Positions 13,361-21,019 of a stretch of 64,000 nucleotides of DNA are shown piece after piece. Origin of the DNA: Isosphaera sp. (GTDB lineage Bacteria > Planctomycetota > Planctomycetia > Gemmatales > Gemmataceae); assembly GCA_013822345.1 (NCBI GenBank), contig PNKH01000004.1, positions 62,001 to 126,000 on the forward strand, written 5' to 3'. The position numbers and the translations under genes are program-made. The notes beneath the pieces were generated by a model that worked only from the letters and a program-made list of their open reading frames with translations, ran no database searches and was not told the DNA's origin. The stretch's first letter is position 1, and each line of letters opens with the position of its first letter.

Positions 13361-13583
13361 TTGCCCGTCCCCGCTCTCGGCGGCCGGCAGCGCTCCGCTG
13401 ACCTCCGGCCCGCTACGTTCCGTCAACCTTTACATTTACCGAACTGAATTCCGGGTGCCCCACGGTGGGGCGACCGGAGACGACATACCCGCCGGCCATC
13501 CCTTCGACGGGGTCCGCGCGGGCCACGCCGCGGAGTCAGCCCCGCTCCGGGTCGGGCGAGCAGTCGGGGCACGAGGACCACTC

Positions 13584-14153
13584 ATGCGACCACTCATGTA
13601 CACCGCCGGCGCGGCCGTCGCCGTGCTCCTGGCGACCGGCACGGCCGGTGCCCAGGCTCCGAATAACCACCGGCTGGACGCGGCGTTCGACAAGTACGAC
13701 GCGAACAAGGACGGGTTCCTGGACGCGGCCGAACTCGCCAAGGCGTTCCGCGGGCCGAACGCGAAGGTGATCGAGGACAAGCTCGGGGCGAAGGAGGCGC
13801 ACCCGGACCACGCCTTCCTGGACGCCTGGGACGCGAACAAGGACGGCAAGGTGGGCAAGGCCGAGTTCGAGAAGTACGAGGCCAAGACCGTGGCCGACGC
13901 CCGGTCGGCGGCCAACCGGAACAAAAACTATACACGGGCGGGGCGGGCGAACTACCGCGCCCCGCACCGGCACGCCGGCTACTCCAACCGGGGGTACGGG
14001 ACCAACCCGTACCTGAACCAATTGCGGTATCAACAGCGCGCATACCAGCAGCAGCGGCAGGCGTACTCCAACCTCCTGCGGTACGGGGTCTATTCACCCA
14101 ACGTCCGCGGGGGCTACCGCGGCGTTCAGAGGCACCACCACGGCCGGCGGTGA
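13584..14153 (+). CDS. Secreted EF-hand protein
   Basis: 'DKYDANKDGFLDAAEL' and 'DAWDANKDGKVGKAEF' EF-hand loops; signal peptide. Confidence 0.85.
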   Translation: MRPLMYTAGAAVAVLLATGTAGAQAPNNHRLDAAFDKYDANKDGFLDAAELAKAFRGPNAKVIEDKLGAKEAHPDHAFLDAWDANKDGKVGKAEFEKYEAKTVADARSAANRNKNYTRAGRANYRAPHRHAGYSNRGYGTNPYLNQLRYQQRAYQQQRQAYSNLLRYGVYSPNVRGGYRGVQRHHHGRR

Positions 14154-14221
14154 GAACCGGCTCCGCAACCGGGCGGGACGTTCCCGCCCGGCTTCTCAAA
14201 CCTCTCAACCCGGACGGAAAT

Positions 14222-15517
14222 ATGAGACCGATGGCCTGGGTGGTGCTGGTCGGGGTGTGCGTCAGTGTTGCCCCAGCTTCAGGTCGGGGGGCGGACGACG
14301 CGGACGTGAAGGAGTTGGTGGCCGCGCTTAAGAAGCCCGACGTGGAGAGCCGGCGGAAGGCGGCGGAGGCCATCTGCGAGTTGTGCAAGGACGGGGACGG
14401 GGACTTCTCCGGCGCGATCCCGACCCTAGTGGAGGCCCTCAAGGACAGGGACTCGGTCGTCCGCGGGGAGATCGCCGAAGCCCTCGGGTTCATCGGCCCG
14501 GACGCCAAGGCCGCCGTCCCCGCCGTCCGGGGTCTGCTAAAGGACTCGGTCCCGGAGGTCCGGGCGAAGGCCGCGTTCGCCCTGGGCGGGTTCGGGGAGG
14601 ACGCCAAGGCCGCGGTTCCGGACTTGGTCCCACTCCTGAAAGACAAGAACGAGCGGGTCCGGGCGTCGGCCGCGGCCGCGCTGGGGGAGATCGGCCCGAG
14701 TGCGAAGACGGCGGTCACGGCACTCACGGGGGCACTGAAAGACCGCGACCCGGAGGTCCGACTCAACGCGGCGGCGGCGCTGGGCGACATTGGCTCTGAC
14801 GCCAAGGCCGCCGAGAAGCCGCTGATCGACCGGCTCAAGGACGAGGACGAGGGGGTTCGGGGCCAAGCCGCCGAGTCGCTCGGGAAGATCGGGGCGGACC
14901 CGAAACTCGCCGTCCCGGCGCTTACAGCCGCCCTCTCCGATAAGCACCCCGGCGTCCGGGGGGACGTGGCCCACGCCCTGGCGAAGTTCAAGGATAAGGC
15001 GAAGCCGGCCGTTCCCGCGCTGACCAAGCTGCTCAAGGACGCCGACCACGGGGTCCGGGTACACGCGGCCGAGGCGGTCTACGAGATTACCGGGGACACC
15101 AAGTTGGTCCTGCCGGTGCTGAGCGAGGGTCTCAAGCACGAAGACCCATTCGTCCGCGGGGACGCCGCCCACACCCTCGGCGAGATCGGACCGGCGGCGA
15201 AGAACGCGGCCCCCGCCCTGAAGGCGCTGCTGAAGGACGAGAACGCCGGCATCCGGGTTCACGCCGCCGAAGCGCTGGTGAAGATCGACAAGACGGCGGT
15301 CAAGGACGCACTGCCGGTCCTGATCGAAGGGCTGAAGAACGAGGACAAGACCCTACGGGCGGAAGCGGCCGAGGCGCTCGGGGAAATCGGCCCCGACGCC
15401 AAGGACGCGATCCCGGTCTTGGCCGCGCTGTCGAAGGACAAGAACAGGGACGTGCGGAGGAACGCGGCCGAGGCGGTCAAGAAGATCGAGGGCAAGGCCG
15501 CACCGAAGAATGAGTAG
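14222..15517 (+). CDS. Secreted HEAT-repeat protein
   Basis: Signal peptide plus about 12 repeats of 'AVPALTALLKDxDxxVRxxAAEALGEIGPDAK'. Confidence 0.92.
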   Translation: MRPMAWVVLVGVCVSVAPASGRGADDADVKELVAALKKPDVESRRKAAEAICELCKDGDGDFSGAIPTLVEALKDRDSVVRGEIAEALGFIGPDAKAAVPAVRGLLKDSVPEVRAKAAFALGGFGEDAKAAVPDLVPLLKDKNERVRASAAAALGEIGPSAKTAVTALTGALKDRDPEVRLNAAAALGDIGSDAKAAEKPLIDRLKDEDEGVRGQAAESLGKIGADPKLAVPALTAALSDKHPGVRGDVAHALAKFKDKAKPAVPALTKLLKDADHGVRVHAAEAVYEITGDTKLVLPVLSEGLKHEDPFVRGDAAHTLGEIGPAAKNAAPALKALLKDENAGIRVHAAEALVKIDKTAVKDALPVLIEGLKNEDKTLRAEAAEALGEIGPDAKDAIPVLAALSKDKNRDVRRNAAEAVKKIEGKAAPKNE

Positions 15518-15623
15518 ACGAGGGCACGGTCGGCGGATCGGACGGCGTACCCGGAACGGGATTTGCCGCGAAATCGCTTACGCCCGCCGTATTCGCCCTC
15601 AACCCTGTTCCCGTAGGTGGGAA

Positions 15624-15962
15624 ATGGCACACCGCGAGTACCAGTCGTGTATCGAAGCCTGTGTCCGGTGCGCGCAAGAGTGTGAGCACTGTGCGACGGC
15701 CTGCCTGAGCGAGCCGGACGTGAAGCTGATGGCGGCGTGCATCCGCCTGGATAAGGACTGCGCGGCCGTCTGCTGGCTCGCGGCCGCGTTCATGAGCCGG
15801 CGTTCCGAGTTCGACACCGATGTCTGCCGGCTGTGTGCCGCGGTGTGCGACGCATGCGGCACCGAGTGCGAGAAGCACTCGCACGACTACTGCCGGCGGT
15901 GTGCCGAGGCGTGCAGGAGGTGCGCCGAGGAGTGCCGTAACGTGGCCGGCGTGGCAGCCTGA
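15624..15962 (+). CDS. Four-helix-bundle copper-binding protein (Csp-like, DUF326 type)
   Basis: 'CIEACVRCAQECEHCATACL...CAAVCWLAAAF...CRLCAAVCDACGTECEKHSHDYCRRCAEACRRCAEEC'. Confidence 0.88.
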   Translation: MAHREYQSCIEACVRCAQECEHCATACLSEPDVKLMAACIRLDKDCAAVCWLAAAFMSRRSEFDTDVCRLCAAVCDACGTECEKHSHDYCRRCAEACRRCAEECRNVAGVAA

Positions 15963-16077
15963 ACTTGCCGCCCGGACCCACCATCGGGGTAACATGAAAG
16001 GATGGCCGGGTTCCAACCCCGACGCGGTTCCACACCCGGCCGGATCAGCAGGGAACGCTTCACAACCGAGGTGACGT

Positions 16078-16704
16078 ATGAAAATCTTATTCAGCTTCAC
16101 GGCGGCCGTGCTGGCCGTGCTGGCCGGTGGGTCGCTGGCCCAAGCGCAGCACTTTCACGGCCACGCCCACTACCACCACGGCCACATCGACTACCACGGC
16201 CACTGGCACTACCCCAGCTACTCCGGGTACGGCTCGTACGGGTACGGCTCGTACGGGTACGCATACCCGTACACCTACGGCTCCTACTCGTACCCGAGTT
16301 ACTACTACCCGTCGGTCGTGACGAGTTCGGTCGTCCAACCCGTTCCCGCGGTCGTGCCGGCCGCGGGCGTCACGACATCGACCTCGCTCAAACCTAACGT
16401 GTTACCGCCGTACACCGGCCCCGGCGTGACGCTCCGACTGCCGGCCGAGTTCCCTGGCTCCGTGTACGTGCAGATCGACAAGCGGGATGTCGAACTCAAG
16501 CCTGGGACCGAGGTGGTTCTGAAGGACAAGGCGTCCTACCTCGTCGAGTTCGACCGCGGCGGGGACTTCGGCACCTCGTCGGGTGCGATCTCGGAGGGGG
16601 CGTACAAGTTCGCGGTGGGGGAGAAGGGGTGGTACATGGTGCCGGACGCTTCGGCCAACGGCGGGCCGCGGCGGAACACCCTGCCGGGCGAGTTGAAGAA
16701 GTAG
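16078..16704 (+). CDS. Secreted His/Tyr/Gly-rich protein
   Basis: Signal peptide; 'HFHGHAHYHHGHIDYHGHWHYPSYSGYGSYGYGSYGYAYPY'. Confidence 0.75.
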   Translation: MKILFSFTAAVLAVLAGGSLAQAQHFHGHAHYHHGHIDYHGHWHYPSYSGYGSYGYGSYGYAYPYTYGSYSYPSYYYPSVVTSSVVQPVPAVVPAAGVTTSTSLKPNVLPPYTGPGVTLRLPAEFPGSVYVQIDKRDVELKPGTEVVLKDKASYLVEFDRGGDFGTSSGAISEGAYKFAVGEKGWYMVPDASANGGPRRNTLPGELKK

Positions 16705-16799
16705 CCCTTTGACGCAGAGGGAATCCCGTGTTGCGCCGATTGACGTATGGGACAGGCATCCGTGAGGGCCGGTAAGCGCCAGTGATGAGGAGATGCGAC

Positions 16800-16931
16800 A
16801 TGGCGGGTTGCTGCGGGAGGGATGACGGGTCGCGTGGGGGCCGGCTGGTCGGATGGGCCGTCTGGGTGTTGGCCGGCCTCGTCCTGCTCGGGATCTGGAT
16901 CGCACGTCAAGCCGGCTTGACCGACCTGTAG
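16800..16931 (+). CDS. 43-aa single-TM protein
   Basis: MAGCCGRDDGSRGGRLVGWAVWVLAGLVLLGIWIARQAGLTDL; below the ORF-track size cutoff. Confidence 0.5.
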   Translation: MAGCCGRDDGSRGGRLVGWAVWVLAGLVLLGIWIARQAGLTDL

Positions 16932-17105
16932 ACACCCGGTCGGATGTGGCGGTGACGGGTTCCGCTCGGGCTGCTTCATGGCCGTCGGTCGGGCGACGCG
17001 ATTCGGTCTTGATCCGGGCCGTGCGGCGGAGTATTGCCGTAAATTCGTTGACGCAGTTGCAGGTGTGTGGAATGGGCGGATTTCCGTCACGGGGGATAAC
17101 AGGTC

Positions 17106-17555
17106 GTGATGCGGACGGCGACAGTGATCTACCTGATTCTCGCAACACTGACGGGGCCGCGGCTCTGTCCGTGTGCGGTCGCATTGCCCGGAACCATCCC
17201 GTCCGCCCCTTCGACGCCGCTGAAAGGTACTCCCCGATTCTGTGGTTGCTGCACGCCGCCGGGTTCAACAACACGGGCGGCAACGACGGTTTCGCAGGCA
17301 CCCGGTGAACAACGCCCGGCTCAGCCGTCCGCCCCGTGTCACTGCCAGTGCGGGAAGCAGGACTCGACGGCCACGTCGAGGATCGTCGGGCGGGTCGCCA
17401 AGTCGTGTGTCGATCACGCCGGATTCGACGCCCCCGTCGGTGGTGTTTCTAACGCGCTTCCGGCCCCGCACGTCCCCAGTCTCAGTCAACTCCGTGACCT
17501 CCCGCTCTGTTCCACCGACGACCTGCTCTACGCCTTCCACCGCCTCCGTTGCTAA
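17106..17555 (+). CDS. Small secreted Cys-rich protein
   Basis: Signal peptide; 'FCGCCTPPG', 'CHCQCG'. Confidence 0.5.
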   Translation: MMRTATVIYLILATLTGPRLCPCAVALPGTIPSAPSTPLKGTPRFCGCCTPPGSTTRAATTVSQAPGEQRPAQPSAPCHCQCGKQDSTATSRIVGRVAKSCVDHAGFDAPVGGVSNALPAPHVPSLSQLRDLPLCSTDDLLYAFHRLRC

Positions 17556-17727
17556 CCCACCACTTCCTTTCGTTTCGCCCCGCGGTCTGCGGGAGTGAGA
17601 CCCCACGTTCGCATTGCCGGCCTTCCAGACCACGGCACTGATCCGCCCCCACGCCGCCCGGCACGTCGCCTTCCACGTCGGAAGCAGACGGCGGCGGGCA
17701 TCGACATGAATCCGGGCAGGACCCGCT

Positions 17728-17919
17728 ATGACGACGCTCGAAAAATGGCTGCTCGCCACCGTGGTCGCACTCCTGGTGGGGGTGTGGCACGCCGCCGACG
17801 CCGCCCTCCGCGACCGAGCCGCCCACAAGTCCCTATCGCCCCCGACCCGCCGCCGACGGCGCGGGCGGCTCACCGGCCGGCCGAATCGGCGGGTGTCGCA
17901 GGCGGCCCGCGGCTGGTGA
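17728..17919 (+). CDS. Small membrane protein
   Basis: Single TM segment 'WLLATVVALLVGVWHAADA' with a basic tail. Confidence 0.45.
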   Translation: MTTLEKWLLATVVALLVGVWHAADAALRDRAAHKSLSPPTRRRRRGRLTGRPNRRVSQAARGW

Positions 17920-17953
17920 TCCTTCGCCCCCAGACTCACAAGGAAGATCACTG

Positions 17954-18427
17954 ATGAAGTCGCTCTTGTCGCGGGGCGGTGGTGCCGGCCCGCTACCGGC
18001 GGAAGGCCCGCCGTGCATCCTCCTCGTGGACGACGAGGAGACCCTCCGCGTGATCCTGTCGCGCGAACTCCGCAAGCGGGGGTTCGAGGTGTATTCGACC
18101 GGTTCCGGGGCCGAGGCGGTTGAGACGTACTGCCGCACGGGCGTCCGGATCGACCTCGTGCTCCTGGACGTACACATGCCGGGGATGTCCGGGCCGGACG
18201 CCCTGTCCGCCCTCCGGGCTGACGACCCCGACGTGCGGTGCTGCTTCATGACGGCCGACCATCGCCCTGCGACCCGGCGGGCGCTTCTGGCCCGCGGCGC
18301 GCTCGAAGTTTTCGGTAAGCCCTTCGAGTCGTTGACGGGCTTCTGCGAGTCGCTGCGGCGACTCGCCGGCTCGTCGGCCGACGGGCCGGCCCCGACACTC
18401 AAGGAGGTGACGCGATGGACAAGCTGA
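17954..18427 (+). CDS. Response regulator receiver domain protein
   Basis: 'ILLVDDEETLR...DLVLLDVHMPGMSGPDALSAL...GALEVFGKPF'. Confidence 0.9.
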   Translation: MKSLLSRGGGAGPLPAEGPPCILLVDDEETLRVILSRELRKRGFEVYSTGSGAEAVETYCRTGVRIDLVLLDVHMPGMSGPDALSALRADDPDVRCCFMTADHRPATRRALLARGALEVFGKPFESLTGFCESLRRLAGSSADGPAPTLKEVTRWTS

Positions 18428-20703
18428 TCGACGGCCTGCGGCACTTCCAGTCGCACGTCTTCTGGGAGCGGAAGGAGCAGTTCGAGCGGAGCGCCGGGGG
18501 CCAACGGCCGCACGCCCTGCTCATCGCCTGCTCCGACTCCCGCGTCCTGCCCGAGACGCTGATGCAGGCCGACCCCGGCGACCTGTTCGTCTCCCGCAAC
18601 GCCGGCAACCTGGTGCCGCCGCCCGGCACCCCGTCCGGCGAGGGGGCGACGGTCGAGTACGCCGTCACCGCGCTGAAGGTGACGGACATCATCGTGTGCG
18701 GGCACTACCGGTGCGGGGCGGTGAACGCCCTGCTGAACCCTGGGGCGGTCGGGCCGGACTCGCAGATGGCCGGGTGGCTGGCCCACGCCGCCGAGGCGAG
18801 GGCGGTGATGGACCGGGACCACCCGGACCTCGAAGGCGAGGCCCGGTGGGACCGGGCGGTCGAGGTCAACGTGCTGGTGCAGCTCCGGCGGCTGGCCGAG
18901 CACCCGGCCGTGGCCGCCGGGCTGGCCGCCGGCACCCTCCGGTTGCACGGGTGGGTGCTGCGGTTCGAGTCCGGCGACGTGCTGGCCTACGACCCGCACG
19001 CGAGTGCCTTCACGCCGCTCCTGGAGATGCCGACCGTCCACCGGGCGGTGCCGGTCCCGCCGGGGTGCTGCGACCCGTCCCCGACTCCGCCAGCCCACCC
19101 CCCCGCGGACGCGCCGTCCGCGCCCGCCCGAACCTCGTGGGGCGACGTGCTGCGGCACGACCTGCCGGCGTCGCTGGTGGTCTTCCTGATCGCACTCCCG
19201 CTGTGCCTGGCGATCGCCAAGGCGGTCGGCGTGCCCCCGGAGGTCGGCCTCATCACCGGCATCGTGGGCGGGATTCTGGTCGGCCTCTTATCCGGCAGTC
19301 CGCTCCAGGTGAGCGGGCCGGCGGCCGGGCTGGTCGTGATCCTCATCGAAGTCGGGCAGAAGCACGGGTTCGAGCGGCTCGGGGTCGTCGTCGCCCTGGC
19401 CGGGCTGATCCAACTCGCGGCCGGGTGGCTGCGGCTCGGGCAGTGGTTCCGGGCCGCGTCCCCAGCCGTCGTCCTCGGGATGCTGGCCGGGATCGGGGTG
19501 GTCCTGTTCGCCCAGCAGTTCCACGTCATGGTGGACGACCAGCCCGGCCGGGAGCCGTGGCGGAACCTGGTGACGATCCCGACGGCCGCGTGGCACGGGG
19601 TCGCGGACTCCCACGAGGGCCACCCCGAACACCAGGAGGCCGCGGTCCTCGGGCTGCTCACGCTGGCGGTCCTCCTGCTCTGGAAGCCGCTGGTCCCGCG
19701 CCGGCTGGCGAGCGTCCCCGCCGTCCTGGCGGCCGTCGTACTGGCGACCGCCGTCGCGTCCGCCCTGGCGTGGCCGGTGCAGCGGGTCGCGTTCGCCGGG
19801 CTGGCGTCGGGCGTCCGGTGGCCCGACTTCCCCGCCGTCCCAGGGCTGCTCGGGGACGGGTCCGTGTGGCTCACCGCGGCGGTGGTGGCGTTGGTGGCCA
19901 GCGCCGAGACGCTCCTGTGCGCGGCGGCGGTGGACCGGATGCACCGCGGCGCGCGGACCCGGTACGACAAGGAACTCAGCGCGCAGGGGGTCGGGAACAC
20001 CGTCTGCGGGTTGCTCGGTGCGCTACCCATGACCGGGGTGATCGTCCGCAGTTCCGCCAACGTCCAGGCCGGGGCCAGAACCCGCTACTCGGCGGTGTTC
20101 CACGGGGTCTGGCTACTCGTTTTTGTGCTGCTCGTGCCGGGGGTGCTGCGGCTGATCCCGACGGCCGCGCTCGCCGCGATCCTGGTACTGACCGGCGTCC
20201 GACTGATCGAGACGCACGCGATCCGCGCCCTCTGGCGGGAGAGCCGGGCCGAGGGTGCGATCTGCGTGGCCACTGCCGTCACAGTGGTGGCGGTGGACCT
20301 GCTGTCCGGGGTGCTGCTCGGGGTCGGGTTGTCGGTCCTGAAACTCATCCACACGTTCTCCCGGCTCCGCGTCCGCCGCCGGGGCGACTCGGCCAGCGGT
20401 CACGTGACGCTCGTGCTGGAGGGGGCGGCTACGTTCATCCGGCTGCCCCGGTTGGCGGCGGCGCTGGAGAAGCTGCCGGCCGGGATCACCCTGCACATCG
20501 ACATCCGGGGGCTGAGCTACATCGACCACGCCTGCCTCGCCCTGCTGACGAACTGGGAGAAGCAGCACAAGGCGGCGGGCGGGGCCCTCGTTCTGGATTG
20601 GGAGACGTTGCGCGCCAGGTTCCACCACGCACGCCCGCGCCCACGGGCTTCACGGGGTCTGCGTGAGGAGGCTGCCAGTGCGGGCGGCGGTAGCCAACGG
20701 TAG
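18415..20703 (+). CDS. Beta-carbonic anhydrase - SulP transporter - STAS fusion
   Basis: N-terminal 'ALLIACSDSRVLPETL...DLFVSRNAGNLV...IIVCGHYRCGAV' (beta-CA), then SulP 'DLPASLVVFLIALPLCLAIAKAVGVPPEVGLITGIVGG', then STAS. Confidence 0.93.
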   Translation: MDKLIDGLRHFQSHVFWERKEQFERSAGGQRPHALLIACSDSRVLPETLMQADPGDLFVSRNAGNLVPPPGTPSGEGATVEYAVTALKVTDIIVCGHYRCGAVNALLNPGAVGPDSQMAGWLAHAAEARAVMDRDHPDLEGEARWDRAVEVNVLVQLRRLAEHPAVAAGLAAGTLRLHGWVLRFESGDVLAYDPHASAFTPLLEMPTVHRAVPVPPGCCDPSPTPPAHPPADAPSAPARTSWGDVLRHDLPASLVVFLIALPLCLAIAKAVGVPPEVGLITGIVGGILVGLLSGSPLQVSGPAAGLVVILIEVGQKHGFERLGVVVALAGLIQLAAGWLRLGQWFRAASPAVVLGMLAGIGVVLFAQQFHVMVDDQPGREPWRNLVTIPTAAWHGVADSHEGHPEHQEAAVLGLLTLAVLLLWKPLVPRRLASVPAVLAAVVLATAVASALAWPVQRVAFAGLASGVRWPDFPAVPGLLGDGSVWLTAAVVALVASAETLLCAAAVDRMHRGARTRYDKELSAQGVGNTVCGLLGALPMTGVIVRSSANVQAGARTRYSAVFHGVWLLVFVLLVPGVLRLIPTAALAAILVLTGVRLIETHAIRALWRESRAEGAICVATAVTVVAVDLLSGVLLGVGLSVLKLIHTFSRLRVRRRGDSASGHVTLVLEGAATFIRLPRLAAALEKLPAGITLHIDIRGLSYIDHACLALLTNWEKQHKAAGGALVLDWETLRARFHHARPRPRASRGLREEAASAGGGSQR

Positions 20704-20758
20704 TGGGCGTAATACTCGCTTGGCGATGGTGTGCTTTTTGATCGTATCCGGCCCCGGG

Positions 20759-20802
20759 CGTCGCTTGAGGCTGCCTCCTGATCGATGCAGCCTCAAGCGA
20801 CG
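20759..20802. terminator. Perfect 16-bp stem hairpin
   Basis: cgtcgcttgaggctgc / gcagcctcaagcgacg, loop ctcctgatcgat; downstream of the first SulP fusion. Confidence 0.7.
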
Positions 20803-20832
20803 AAACCGACAGGGAGATCAGGATGAGTGAAA

Positions 20833-20916
20833 AGAGCCGTCGTGATGTTTCACGAAGGCTCGACGCTGCTCGTCGTCTTCAACGCCCTCCGGCTCCTCAA
20901 GCATCGGGCCGACTGA
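20833..20916 (+). pseudogene. Remnant of P-type metal ATPase C-terminus
   Basis: Reads '..AVVMFHEGSTLLVVFNALRLLKHRAD*', comparable to the C-terminus of the intact ATPase at 34949 ('SGATLLVVANALRLLRDADSEGQ*'). Confidence 0.65.
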
Positions 20917-20943
20917 AGCGTGGACCGAAGTACAAAAAACATG

Positions 20944-20957
20944 TTGATTTATGTCAA
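20944..20957. promoter_or_regulatory. FNR/Dnr-like palindrome TTGATTTATGTCAA
   Basis: TTGAT-N4-GTCAA about 63 nt upstream of the SulP-CA start at 21020. Confidence 0.4.
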
Positions 20958-21019
20958 ATAATACGGCAGCAAGGCAGCAATGCGTGCGATCAGAGGCTCG
21001 CAGATAGGAGAGACGCGCA

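Noticed and set aside
13594-15036. 480-aa minus-strand ORF
   Set aside because: Antisense to the EF-hand and HEAT-repeat genes; apparent periodicity simply mirrors the HEAT repeats.
16209-16265. Tandem ctcgtacgggtacgg repeats, considered as a CRISPR or VNTR array
   Set aside because: They encode the YGSYGYGSYGYAY stretch of a secreted protein and are too short and unspaced for CRISPR.
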